From positions 62,001-126,000 of the forward strand of contig NZ_JIAW01000014.1 in assembly GCF_000620625.1 (NCBI RefSeq): a stretch of 64,000 nt of DNA. The letters are read 5' to 3'. Positions within the stretch are counted from its first letter, which is position 1, and each line of letters begins with the position of its first letter. The stretch comes from Mycobacterium sp. URHB0044 (GTDB taxonomy: Bacteria > Actinomycetota > Actinomycetes > Mycobacteriales > Mycobacteriaceae). A model generated the notes under the pieces. It saw only the letters and a program-made list of their open reading frames with translations, searched no databases and was not told the origin of the DNA. Positions 14,758 through 23,170 of this stretch are shown here, one piece after another. A program made the position numbers and the translations under genes.

Positions 14758-15761
14758 CGCGCAGTTGAAGGTGCGGTGCCCAGCACCCGCTGCAGGTCGG
14801 GTTTCATCTGCTGCAGCTGTTGACCCCAATAACCCCAGCTGTGGATGCCGTCGGAAAAGTTGAATACGCCGTTGTTGCCCCCGGCCGCGACGTAGGCGTC
14901 GCGGAAGGCGACGTTGGAGTCGATGGCGAACCCCTCGAGGAAGCCCAGCCCCGCGATGGGTGCGTCCGGGCTGGCAAGGGCCGGGTCGCCGGGGGTGCCG
15001 TTACCGCAGTAGATCCAGACCCGGGTGCCGTTGGCGACGAGCCTCGCGACGTTGACCGTCGGGTCGTTGCGTTCCCAGGCGGGGTCGCCCGGCGGGCCCC
15101 ACATGGCTTCGGGGCTGAAGCCGCCGTTCCAGGACATCGCGATTCCGACCTGTGGCCGCCAGTTGGGCGCCGAGAGGTTGAGGAAGCCCGACAACGATCC
15201 GGCGTAGACGAACTGCTGCGGGTGCCAAATGGCCAGCACCAGTGCCGATGAGCCACCCATGGACAAACCGACCGCGGCATTGCCGGTCGGCGCGACGGCC
15301 TTGTTGGCCGCCAGCCACGTCGGCAATTCCTGGGTCAGGAAGGTCTCCCACTTGTAGGTGACGGTCTGACCGTTGCCGACCGCTGGTTGATACCAGTCGC
15401 TGTAGAAACTGGACTTCCCGCCGACGGGCATGACGAGTGAGAGTCCCGACTGGTGATACCAGTCGAACGCCGCGGTGTTGATGTCCCAGCCGTTGAAGTC
15501 GTCGCCCGCCTCCATGCTGTCCAGGAGGTAGACCGCGTGGGAACCCGGTCCGCCGCTTTGGAACTCGACCTTGATGTCGCGGCCCATCGAGGGGGACGGC
15601 ACGTCGAGGTATTCGATGGGCAGGCCGGGACTGGAGAACGCTCCCGCAGTCGCCGATCCGCCTGCCGCGCCGATCAGTCCGGGGAACAGCAAGGCCGATA
15701 TGGCAGCGGCCGCCAGCCGGTGCCACCAGGAGCGTTCGACGAATGCCATCACTGACCCCAT
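14754..15761 (-). CDS. Antigen 85-family mycolyltransferase paralog (pocket variant)
   Basis: 335 aa from ATG 15759-15761 (ATG 15747-15749 possible; a GGGAC site supports the first). Signal peptide with cleavage after ATAGA, mature FSSPGLPIEYLDVPS. The catalytic serine is in AVGLSMGGS (about Ser167) and the terminal His in HSWGYWGQQL. Antigen 85 proteins transfer mycolate between trehalose mycolates and arabinogalactan. In the substrate loop the usual LDGLRAQDD is LDSMEAGDD, so the arginine that binds trehalose in Ag85 is replaced by Glu. It stands alone beside the MOSC gene, far from the fbpA cluster, and has no counterpart at this place in M. tuberculosis. Confidence 0.9.
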   Translation of the reverse strand: MGSVMAFVERSWWHRLAAAAISALLFPGLIGAAGGSATAGAFSSPGLPIEYLDVPSPSMGRDIKVEFQSGGPGSHAVYLLDSMEAGDDFNGWDINTAAFDWYHQSGLSLVMPVGGKSSFYSDWYQPAVGNGQTVTYKWETFLTQELPTWLAANKAVAPTGNAAVGLSMGGSSALVLAIWHPQQFVYAGSLSGFLNLSAPNWRPQVGIAMSWNGGFSPEAMWGPPGDPAWERNDPTVNVARLVANGTRVWIYCGNGTPGDPALASPDAPIAGLGFLEGFAIDSNVAFRDAYVAAGGNNGVFNFSDGIHSWGYWGQQLQQMKPDLQRVLGTAPSTAR

Positions 15762-15894
15762 TCGCTGGTCCCATACCAGGTCAGCGTTCGGTTCCAGCCT
15801 CCGATGCATCCCCCGGGGTACATCGCACCGAACAGGCCCGGTACCCGACGTTAACCCAGCCCGGCTTTGCTGCGCAGCGAAATGCGAACGCGGC

Positions 15895-16239
15895 CTAGCG
15901 TTCGAGGAGTTCGTCGAGCACCGCGACGAACTCGCGCGCACGCAATGGCGTGAACGCCGGGCTGGGCCGGGTGCCGGGAACGTCGAGGGTTACCAGCGTC
16001 GACTTGATCGGGCGCCACACGTCGAGCGGAAGCCAGCGCCGGAAGTCCGAGCTGCCCCAGATGCGAAAGCGGTTGAGCACCAAGCCCAGCGACTCCGTCT
16101 TGTACCCACGGATCGACCGCAGCGGGATGACCTTCGACGTGCCGGACGGAAAGTGATAGCGGCGCAACGTGATCGCCTGCCGGTCCAGCTGGATGAGGCC
16201 GTCGTCGTACTGCGGGAGGGGTCCGGACTCTTGAGTCAC
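15895..16239 (-). CDS. Small PH-domain-like protein
   Basis: 114 aa from GTG 16237-16239, overlapping the preceding stop by 4 nt (GTGA); longer upstream frames would overlap the Rieske gene and are rejected. All-beta pattern with ITLRRYHFPSGTSKVIPL, then IRGYKTESLGLVL and ending in an amphipathic helix (AREFVAVLDELLER), the layout of small bacterial PH-like domains. No catalytic residues. It is translationally coupled to the metallo-beta-lactamase/Rieske protein, so probably a partner or accessory. Confidence 0.7.
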   Translation of the reverse strand: MTQESGPLPQYDDGLIQLDRQAITLRRYHFPSGTSKVIPLRSIRGYKTESLGLVLNRFRIWGSSDFRRWLPLDVWRPIKSTLVTLDVPGTRPSPAFTPLRAREFVAVLDELLER

Positions 16240-17780
16240 AATTTGGACGCCCTCAGCTCGTGCCCCTTCGACGTCAGGCAGCGGCCGTTGGTCAGGTTCC
16301 ACGACCACCCGTGCAGATTGCACGTCAACGTGGAACCTTCCACCACGCCGAACTTCGACAGGTCGGCCTTCAGGTGTGGGCAGCGGCGCTGGATCTCCCA
16401 GCCATCCAAGGTGATCGATGCCGTGGTGTCGTGGGTTTCGGCGAACCAGCCGTCGGCGTAGGCGATGCGTTCGTCGGTCAAGCACTTGAAGAACGTGTAC
16501 AGGTATTCGTTGTAGCCGCCGACCCGCCAGGCGCGGAACCGGGTGGACAGGAAGATGGTGTTCACCCAGTCCGGTTCCTCGTCGCGTAGCACGGTGCGGA
16601 TCAATTCGGGCGGAATCTCGAAGCCGTAGCGGAACTTCTCGTCCGGAATCGGTTCGCGCACAGCACGTTTCGGGAAGTCCAGCACGATGATCTCGGGGCC
16701 CACGCGCAACTCGACCGGGTATCCGATGCCGTCGCAGATCTGATCGCTCTGGCTCATGATCGGCTCGAGCCGCGCGCGGACTGGTTCCAGCAGCGGCTCA
16801 CCGGTAGCCGGCGCCCAGCGCGCCTTCTCGGCGGCCAGCACCGGCGCCATTCGCTTGGCGTAGGCCTCGATGTAGTCGGCCTTGTCGCCTGTGAAGATCG
16901 CTTCCGGGTCGCTGACCGGGTGGGTCAGCGAATTCAGTTGCGCAGCAGTGAAATCCGCCACCGAGCCGGGGATCATCAGCAGTCCGCGGTCGTGGCCGTT
17001 GCGGCGCATCTGGTCGAGGAACACCACCTGGTCCGGGAAGATGTTCGCCGGATCGCCGTGATCGTCGTTGAGGTGGCGCAATTCTGGATCCAGGAAGCAC
17101 GGCGGCCCCGCGGACGGCACCACCCAGGTCGCGTCGACCTGCGCGATGTACTGGCGGGAGCGGTCCATCTGGCGCTGCCGCTTCTGGATGCCGAAGGCCT
17201 CCTTGGCCCGCTCGGGCATGTCGTAGACCATCGGGTACCAGATGGCGCCGGAGTACTGCAGCATGTGTACGTCGACGTGGCCGAATTGGTCGTGCAGAAC
17301 TTCAAGGTCTACGGGGCGCGCGTCGTTCATGTTGAAGGCGACGGTCTCGCCGTCGGAGACCACCAGGCCCGAATCGCCGATCGGACCGTCGGCCGGTGCG
17401 CGCAACGCGATGATCATAACGTCGAGGTCACCCTTGGGGCCGCTGACGCGATGCTTCACCGAGTCGGTGGTCTCGAAGAACCGGTGGAACCCCAGCTTCT
17501 CCAGCTCGGTACGCAGATCGGGCACCGGATAGTCGGGCAACAGCACGACCGCGTCCTTGTTCACGTGCTCGCGCAGGTTGACGGGGTCGAAGTGGTCCTT
17601 GTGCAGATGCGAGACGTACAGGTAGTCCACGTCGCCCAGCGCATCCCAGTCCAACTGGCTGTTGTCGGGGAAGGGGAACCAGGACGCAAAGTAGGCCGGG
17701 TTCACCCACGGGTCGCACAGAATGCTGCCCGCGGCCGTGTCGATCCGAAAACCGGCGTGGCCGACGCTTGTGACCTGCAC
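16236..17780 (-). CDS. Metallo-beta-lactamase fold fused to Rieske [2Fe-2S] domain
   Basis: 514 aa from GTG 17778-17780, chosen for the perfectly placed GGAAAGG site; an ATG 13 codons upstream is less likely. The N-terminal UlaG-like MBL domain carries SHLHKDHFD (His58, His60, Asp62, His63) for two metals. The middle part (LQYSGAIWYPMVY, a binding region about residues 180-420) is of unknown role. The C-terminal Rieske domain has RCPHLKADL (Cys467, His469) and CNLHGWSW (Cys487, His490). This architecture recalls CMP-N-acetylneuraminate monooxygenase-like proteins, where the MBL-type site is catalytic and Rieske supplies electrons. Substrate unknown. Confidence 0.85.
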   Translation of the reverse strand: MQVTSVGHAGFRIDTAAGSILCDPWVNPAYFASWFPFPDNSQLDWDALGDVDYLYVSHLHKDHFDPVNLREHVNKDAVVLLPDYPVPDLRTELEKLGFHRFFETTDSVKHRVSGPKGDLDVMIIALRAPADGPIGDSGLVVSDGETVAFNMNDARPVDLEVLHDQFGHVDVHMLQYSGAIWYPMVYDMPERAKEAFGIQKRQRQMDRSRQYIAQVDATWVVPSAGPPCFLDPELRHLNDDHGDPANIFPDQVVFLDQMRRNGHDRGLLMIPGSVADFTAAQLNSLTHPVSDPEAIFTGDKADYIEAYAKRMAPVLAAEKARWAPATGEPLLEPVRARLEPIMSQSDQICDGIGYPVELRVGPEIIVLDFPKRAVREPIPDEKFRYGFEIPPELIRTVLRDEEPDWVNTIFLSTRFRAWRVGGYNEYLYTFFKCLTDERIAYADGWFAETHDTTASITLDGWEIQRRCPHLKADLSKFGVVEGSTLTCNLHGWSWNLTNGRCLTSKGHELRASKL

Positions 17781-17911
17781 GAATAACCTTTCCGGTGGTG
17801 ACCTGCTCGCCATGGAGTTTAGCCGCACCTACGGGCCCATCCCGCCCAGCGCCCCCAACGCCGGCCCGCCTTTTCGTCGGGTTCTCCAGGTAATCCCATT
17901 AGGCTGAAGTC

Positions 17912-18688
17912 GTGGAGCCGGTATACGGGACTGTCATTCAGGCCGCCCGCCTCGTCTGGCGGGTGCAGGGTCTGACGTTCACCGTCGACGGAGTGGAGAA
18001 CCTGCCCGTCACCGGTGGCGCCGTCATTGCCATCAACCACACCAGCTACTTCGACTTCACCTTCGCCGGATTGCCCGCCTACAAGCAGCACCGCGGCCGC
18101 AAGGTCCGCTTCATGGCGAAGAAGGAAGTGTTCGACTCCAAGGTCAGCGGGCCCATCATGCGCAGCCTGCGGCACATCCCGGTGGACCGCGACAGCGGCG
18201 CCGACTCCTTCGACGAGGCATGCCGCAGGCTCAAGGAAGGCGAGCTCGTCGGCGTCTACCCGGAAGCGACGATCAGCCGCAGCTTCGAGATCAAGGCGTT
18301 CAAGTCGGGGGCGGCCCGGATGGCCATCGCCGCCGACGTGCCGATCATCCCGCACATCGTCTGGGGAGCGCAGCGCGTCTGGACCAAGGGTCACCCGCGC
18401 AAGATGTGGCGCCCGAAGGTGCCGATCTCGATCACCGTCGGCGAGCCGATCTACCCCACGTTGCCCGCCACGGAGTTGACGGCGTTACTGCATTCCCGGA
18501 TGCAACACCTACTGGAGCGGGTACAGGACGCCTACGGCCCCCATCCGCCTGGCGAATTCTGGGTTCCGCACCGGCTCGGCGGCGGGGCACCGACCCTGGC
18601 CGAGGCCAACAGGATGGACCTCGAAGAGGCTAGCCAGAAGGCCGCGCGCCGGGCCCAAGCATCCGGGCCGGACGAACCGCCGGAGTAG
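17912..18688 (+). CDS. 1-acyl-glycerol-3-phosphate acyltransferase (PlsC-like)
   Basis: 258 aa from GTG 17912. Transfers acyl chains to (lyso)phospholipid-type acceptors at the membrane surface. Acyltransferase block I NHTSYFDFTFA (NHx4D), block II/III with GVYPEATISRSFEIKAFKSGAARMA and block IV IIPHIVWGAQR are present. TAGGCT at 17900-17905, 6 nt before the GTG, suggests a leaderless mRNA. Followed 8 bp later by a close paralog. M. tuberculosis has three such genes here (Rv3814c-Rv3816c); only two are seen. The acceptor lipid is not known. Confidence 0.9.
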   Translation: MEPVYGTVIQAARLVWRVQGLTFTVDGVENLPVTGGAVIAINHTSYFDFTFAGLPAYKQHRGRKVRFMAKKEVFDSKVSGPIMRSLRHIPVDRDSGADSFDEACRRLKEGELVGVYPEATISRSFEIKAFKSGAARMAIAADVPIIPHIVWGAQRVWTKGHPRKMWRPKVPISITVGEPIYPTLPATELTALLHSRMQHLLERVQDAYGPHPPGEFWVPHRLGGGAPTLAEANRMDLEEASQKAARRAQASGPDEPPE

Positions 18689-18696
18689 GACTCGAC

Positions 18697-19443
18697 ATGG
18701 AACCGGTCTTCCGCAGTCTGGAGATCGCGGGCCGGTCGGCGGTGCGGATCACCGGAACCCGGATCACCTATCACGGCTTGCAGAACATTCCATCGGTCGG
18801 CGGTGCGGTGGTGGCGATCAACCACACCGGCTACATTGACTTCCTCCCCGCGGCGCTGGCCGCGATGTACCGCGGACGCCGCATGCGGTTCATGATCAAG
18901 GCCGAGATGCAGGACATAAAGGTCGTCAACTTTCTGATCAGGCACACGCGCACCATCCCGGTGGACCGGCGCGCCGGTGCCGGTGCCTACGCGGTGGCCG
19001 TCGACCGGCTGCGTGCCGGCGAACTCGTCGGCGTCTATCCCGAGGCAACGATCAGCCGCAGCTTCGAACTGAAGGACTTCAAGACCGGGGCGGCGCGGAT
19101 GGCCCTCGAGTCAGGCGCCCCGATCGTCCCCCTCATCGTCTGGGGTGCCCAACGGATTTGGACGAAGGATCACGCCCGGCAGCTGGGCAGGCACCGCATT
19201 CCGGTCACGGTGGCGGTCGGCCGGCCGTTCCCGGCGTCGGGCACAGTCGACGAGGTGATGGCCGAGCTGCGGGAAGAGATGACAGGAGTGTTGGATCGCG
19301 TTCAGCGGGAATACCCGCATCCCGACGGTGCGTGGTGGGTGCCGCGTCGGCTCGGTGGCAGTGCTCCCACGATGCAGGAGGCCAGGATGCTCGACGAGGC
19401 CGAACTCGCGGAGCGGGCGCGCAGGCGAGCGGAGAAGAACTGA
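18697..19443 (+). CDS. Second PlsC-like acyltransferase
   Basis: 248 aa, a tandem paralog of the preceding gene with the same blocks: NHTGYIDFLPA (NHx4D), GVYPEATISRSFELKDFKTGAARMA and IVPLIVWGAQRIWTK. Same C-terminal WWVPRRLGGSAPT. Likely membrane-associated lysophospholipid or related acyltransferase. The stop overlaps the ATG of the next gene (TGATG), so all three genes form one transcript. Divergence between the two copies outside the motifs suggests distinct acceptors or chains. Confidence 0.9.
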   Translation: MEPVFRSLEIAGRSAVRITGTRITYHGLQNIPSVGGAVVAINHTGYIDFLPAALAAMYRGRRMRFMIKAEMQDIKVVNFLIRHTRTIPVDRRAGAGAYAVAVDRLRAGELVGVYPEATISRSFELKDFKTGAARMALESGAPIVPLIVWGAQRIWTKDHARQLGRHRIPVTVAVGRPFPASGTVDEVMAELREEMTGVLDRVQREYPHPDGAWWVPRRLGGSAPTMQEARMLDEAELAERARRRAEKN

Positions 19444-20255
19444 TGTTGCCCGCAATGATCGCCACCGACGTCGACGGCACGCTGCTCGACGCCGATGAAC
19501 TCGTCACGCCGCGCACCAGGGCCGCGGTGCGCGCCGCCGTCGACGCCGGCACGCAGTTCGTGCTCGCGACGGGCCGCCCGCCCCGGTGGATCGCGCCCGT
19601 GGTCGACGCGCTGGGCTTTGCACCAATGGCGGTGTGCGCCAACGGCGCGGTGCTCTACGACCCGACGACCGACCGGATCCTGTCCGCCCGCACCCTGTCT
19701 CCGGAATTGCTCGCCGAACTGGCCGAGATGGCGCGGCGGGTAATCCCAGGCGCGGGCCTGGCCGTCGAGCGCGTTGGTCACAGTGCGCACGACACGGCGA
19801 CACCGCAGTTCGTCAGCTCACCCGGATACGAGCACGCCTGGTTGAATCCGGACAACACCGAGGTCTCGGTCGAGGATCTGCTGAGCGCGCCCGCGGTCAA
19901 GCTGCTCATCCGCAAGGCCGGTGCGCGCAGCGCCGACATGGCGGCCGCGCTGGCGCAGCACATCGGCATCGAAGCCGACCTGACGTATTCGACGAACAAC
20001 GGGCTCATCGAGGTGGTGCCAGTCGGCGTCAGCAAGGCGACGGGTGTCGAGGAGGTCGCGCGCCCGCTGGGCATCACCGCCGAGGACATCGTGGCGTTCG
20101 GCGACATGCCCAATGACGTGCCGATGCTGCGGTGGGCGGGGCTCGGCGTGGCGATGGGCAATGCCCATCCGGAGGCGATCGAGGCCGCCGACGAGGTCAC
20201 CGCCCCCAACACCGATGACGGGTTGGCCCGGGTGCTGGAACGGTGGTGGCTCTAA
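19443..20255 (+). CDS. HAD-family (Cof type) phosphatase
   Basis: 270 aa from ATG 19443. HAD superfamily IIB: nucleophile motif ATDVDGTLLDADE (Asp near residue 9), motif II VLATGRPP, motif III lysine KATGVEEVARPLG and motif IV AFGDMPNDVPMLRWAG with acidic Mg ligands. The cap domain lies between motifs II and III (about residues 80-185). Probable sugar-phosphate or nucleotide phosphatase; in the acyltransferase operon it might act on a phospholipid precursor, but that is inference. Rv3813c position. Convergent with the amidase gene, 6 bp apart. Confidence 0.9.
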   Translation: MLPAMIATDVDGTLLDADELVTPRTRAAVRAAVDAGTQFVLATGRPPRWIAPVVDALGFAPMAVCANGAVLYDPTTDRILSARTLSPELLAELAEMARRVIPGAGLAVERVGHSAHDTATPQFVSSPGYEHAWLNPDNTEVSVEDLLSAPAVKLLIRKAGARSADMAAALAQHIGIEADLTYSTNNGLIEVVPVGVSKATGVEEVARPLGITAEDIVAFGDMPNDVPMLRWAGLGVAMGNAHPEAIEAADEVTAPNTDDGLARVLERWWL

Positions 20256-20261
20256 GGGCGC

Positions 20262-21878
20262 CTAGCCCAGGTCGACGGGGGTGAACCGCTCCAGCTGCAC
20301 CGGCATGCCCGGGTTGGCTGGTTTCGGAAGTTCCAGCGGCACACCGTCGATCACGCGGGTGACGGTGCCCTTCTCGCGGTCGAAGTTCAGCGTGCCGTGC
20401 TGGAAGTTCTGCACGATCCACTGGGGTTCCTGGATCTCGCCGCTGGTGGGCAGTCCCAGCGCGCCGCGCTCGAACCCCAGCGACGCCCACGCGTCGTAGA
20501 TGGCGCCGGTGACCGGTTCCGCGCCGCTGTCCGGCGACCAGTACATCGCGCCCCTGGCGAAGTTGACGTACCGCACTGATCCCTCGCCGGACGCCTCCGG
20601 TGACGTCGGTGCGCCGAGCGCGCTCGCGTCGCCACCGATCGACGCCCACTTGGCGAAGATGGCGCCGCCGCGCAGGGTGTCGGCCAGATCTTGCGGTCCC
20701 GGAGGGGTGTTGAAGTGCGCGGCGATCTCGCGCAGCAGGGGCATCTCGGCGTACGCGGCATTGCCGGGGCATTCGGTGATGCCGACGTCGCGGTGCGCGA
20801 AGATGGCAGGCAGAGTCGCGACGACGCCCTGGCCGAAGCTGGTGAACGAGCCGCCAGCCGAGGTGAGGGTCACGCTGCCGAGCGGGTCGACGTGGTCGAG
20901 TCCGAGGCGCCAGCCCAGCAGTCGGCCGGTGGTGCGCAACTGAATCGGCGTCGGCGGCACGGTCTCGAAGTTGCCGATCATCGCGACGCCCCAGGTGTTC
21001 TGGTTGAAGCCGCCGGCGTGAGCGCCCTCTACCGGCCTGGTGATGCCGCCCGCACGGCCTTCGAAGACCTGGCCGTACTTGTCGACGAGCGCGTTGTAGC
21101 CGATGTCGCACCAGCCCAGCGTGCGGGTGTGATAGGCGTAGATCGACCGGACGATGCCCGCCGAGTCCTGCGGCGCGTACTCGTTGCTGCCCGCGGTGTG
21201 GTGCACGACGCCGGCGCGAACTCCGTTGTCGTACACGGTGTTTCCACACTTCAAGGCCTCGTCGGCGCCCCACTGGCCCCTGCTGATGATGTTGGGCGCC
21301 TCGCCTGGCGCGGGTAGGGCGGTGGGCGGTTCGAAGCCGCCGTCGACCGGTGATTGCGGCGGGCTGATCAGGACCGCGTTGAGGTTCTGTGCGAACGGCT
21401 GCTCGACGTTCGCGGGCACGTAGCCGAGTGCGGGTTTGGCGGCGCCTGCGGGCGCGGGTCCGGAGGGAGCGACGCCGGAGGGTCTGGTCACGGCGATCTG
21501 TACGGCCGTGGTGCGGCCGACGTAGATGGGATCGGTGCCGGAGCGCAAGGCGGGCCCGTCGCCCCCGCCGTCGACGGCACCGGTGGCGAACCACGGGCCC
21601 CAGGAGCCGTCGGCCTGCTTGGCGCGGACCCGCGCCGATGTGCCGGTCAGGTCTTCGGCGGTGAGCGCGACCAGGGAGAACGGCGTCTCTTGACGGACTT
21701 CGCGGATGGTCTCGCCGCCGCCGACGCCGGTGAGCGGTCGTTCGACGATCAGCGGGGTGCTTGCCAGCGTCCGATCGGCGTGGTTGCCGGGCAGCCCATC
21801 CACGGCCCACGGCAACATCACGACCGTTGCCGCCACCGCTGAGAACAGCAGCGACGGCAGGTTGCGGCGAAACAGCAC
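20262..21878 (-). CDS. Exported N-acetylmuramoyl-L-alanine amidase (PGRP type) with LGFP repeats
   Basis: 538 aa. Cleaves the muramyl-alanine bond in peptidoglycan. Signal peptide/anchor at residues 1-28 (LPSLLFSAVAATVVMLPWAV). A long N-terminal extension of beta type (30-190) precedes the amidase_2/PGRP domain with zinc ligands in VVHHTAGSNEY and AHRDVGITECPGN and the catalytic WCDIGYNALV region. The C-terminus has LGFP-like wall-binding repeats (FAKWASIGGDASALGAPTS and YDAWASLGFERGALGLPTS). Rv3811 position, beside Erp and the galactan genes; likely wall remodelling. Confidence 0.92.
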   Translation of the reverse strand: MLFRRNLPSLLFSAVAATVVMLPWAVDGLPGNHADRTLASTPLIVERPLTGVGGGETIREVRQETPFSLVALTAEDLTGTSARVRAKQADGSWGPWFATGAVDGGGDGPALRSGTDPIYVGRTTAVQIAVTRPSGVAPSGPAPAGAAKPALGYVPANVEQPFAQNLNAVLISPPQSPVDGGFEPPTALPAPGEAPNIISRGQWGADEALKCGNTVYDNGVRAGVVHHTAGSNEYAPQDSAGIVRSIYAYHTRTLGWCDIGYNALVDKYGQVFEGRAGGITRPVEGAHAGGFNQNTWGVAMIGNFETVPPTPIQLRTTGRLLGWRLGLDHVDPLGSVTLTSAGGSFTSFGQGVVATLPAIFAHRDVGITECPGNAAYAEMPLLREIAAHFNTPPGPQDLADTLRGGAIFAKWASIGGDASALGAPTSPEASGEGSVRYVNFARGAMYWSPDSGAEPVTGAIYDAWASLGFERGALGLPTSGEIQEPQWIVQNFQHGTLNFDREKGTVTRVIDGVPLELPKPANPGMPVQLERFTPVDLG

Positions 21879-21960
21879 GGCCTGATGTTACGTATGGGAC
21901 AGCTGTTACCAGAGTTTCGACACGAATTCCGTAGCCACGAATCTTCGGCGTCAAACCTGC

Positions 21961-22002
21961 AACGGCACCGCAGAGCCAAGATCCGGCTTCTGCGGTGCCG
22001 TT
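21961..22002 (-). terminator. Terminator of erp
   Basis: AACGGCACCGCAGAGCC pairs with GGCTTCTGCGGTGCCGTT around a 7-nt loop, about 13 bp beyond the erp stop and before the amidase gene. Stable stem; T-rich tracts are short on both sides. Confidence 0.75.
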
Positions 22003-22014
22003 TCGTTACAGGAC

Positions 22015-22926
22015 CTAGGCGGGCGCAGGCGCTGCCGCAGCCGCGGCAGCAGGAGCAGCGGCCCCGGACTGAATGGCACCGGTGATCATCGGCATCACCA
22101 TGCCCTTGAGCAGATCGATGGCCTGGCTGGCACCGAGCGTCTGCGCGGCGCTCGACAGATCGCCGAGCAAACCTCCGCTGCCGCCGCTGCCGGTGGCAGC
22201 GGGCATCCCGAGCGAGGGATCACCGAGGATCGGGTAGGAGCCGGCGCCGCCACCCAACGGGTCGAGCCCGATCGGGTCGGCGATCGGAATCTCGTTGACG
22301 CCGGGCAGGCCCGTGGTCGCGCTAGGTGTGGTCAGGCCCGGAAGTGAGCCGGCCGGGCTGGTCAACGCGGGGTTGGTCAGCGCCGGATTGGTCAGGCCCG
22401 GTGTGGTGAGGCCCGGCGTCGTCAGGCCCGGTGTCGTGAGACCCGGGGTCGTCAGTCCGGGTGTCGTCAACCCAGGCGTGGTGAGGCCGGGCGTCGTCAG
22501 ACCCGGGGTGGTGAGACCTGGAGTCGTCAGTCCCGGTGTGGTCAGTGGCGGAGCCGTCAGACCCGGGGTCGTCAGCCCAGGACTGGTCAAACCGGGTGCG
22601 GTCAGGCCAGGGCTGGTCAGGCCGGGGCTGGTCAAGCCCGGTGACGTCAGCGTCGTCGGCGACGTCGGTGCGGAACCCGTCAGGATGCCCGTTGGCATCG
22701 GCGGCAGGTTGACCCCGAACTGCGAGAGGCCCTGCGACAGTGCGCCGAGCAGCTCATTGGGCAGATCGGTGACGAGGGCGGCCTGGACGAACTCGCGGTG
22801 TTGTGGTGCGGCGTTGGTACTCGTGGACGCGTCGGAAAGTGCGGCAACGGCTACTGGACTTGCGACGGCCAGGGCGGCGACTGCGCTCATGGCTGTCGAG
22901 AGCTTGCGTCGACGTCGGTTCGGCAC
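22015..22926 (-). CDS. erp: Exported repetitive protein Erp
   Basis: 303 aa. A mycobacterial surface protein needed for normal envelope and, in pathogens, intracellular growth. Signal peptide RRRRKLSTAMSAVAALAVAS with cleavage near residue 28. A conserved N-domain (about 30-90) leads into a run of pentapeptides of the PGLTS/PGLTT type (residues 92-191). The C-domain ends in an Ala-rich hydrophobic tail (VMPMITGAIQSGAAAPAAAA). Repeats vary greatly among mycobacterial Erp proteins. Divergent from glf. Confidence 0.95.
   Translation of the reverse strand: MPNRRRRKLSTAMSAVAALAVASPVAVAALSDASTSTNAAPQHREFVQAALVTDLPNELLGALSQGLSQFGVNLPPMPTGILTGSAPTSPTTLTSPGLTSPGLTSPGLTAPGLTSPGLTTPGLTAPPLTTPGLTTPGLTTPGLTTPGLTTPGLTTPGLTTPGLTTPGLTTPGLTTPGLTNPALTNPALTSPAGSLPGLTTPSATTGLPGVNEIPIADPIGLDPLGGGAGSYPILGDPSLGMPAATGSGGSGGLLGDLSSAAQTLGASQAIDLLKGMVMPMITGAIQSGAAAPAAAAAAAPAPA
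22354..22653 (-). repeat. Pentapeptide-coding tandem repeat in erp (about 20 x 15 bp)
   Basis: Twenty contiguous 15-bp units encode xLTxP pentapeptides: a mixed 5' block (TLTSP, GLTSP, GLTAP), nine successive GLTTP units, then GLTNP and ALTNP/ALTSP. Third-position changes break DNA identity although the peptide is uniform, suggesting purifying selection on the protein repeat rather than recent slippage alone. Confidence 0.9.
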
Positions 22927-23170
22927 GGAAGTCTCCTCAATCTGGACTACGTGTGTTTAGTGCTCGTGCGTGCGGTCTGCCGGTCGACGCAGCCCCTTGT
23001 GGAATCCGTCAATACCGACGTGGTCGATGGTACGGATGTGACTGGTGCTTCTAGAGTGACGATGCGGAATCGTGAGCGAATTGCGACCTGCCGCGGGGCG
23101 GTTGTCACATTGCGGCGGGCCGCCCGACGCATTCGGGCCCCAGCACCCGAGTCGGATACCCTTGCTGCCG

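Noticed and set aside
15762..15941. 60-residue upstream extension of the antigen 85 paralog
   Set aside because: It precedes a proper signal peptide and has unrelated composition; the start at 15761 fits export.
22354..22653. CRISPR array
   Set aside because: The repeats are 15 bp, contiguous and coding (Erp), without spacers; no cas genes in the window.
22295..22960. Plus-strand frame of VVRPGV-type repeats opposite erp
   Set aside because: It is the antisense of the Erp tandem repeat and mirrors its periodicity; no start context and no signal peptide.
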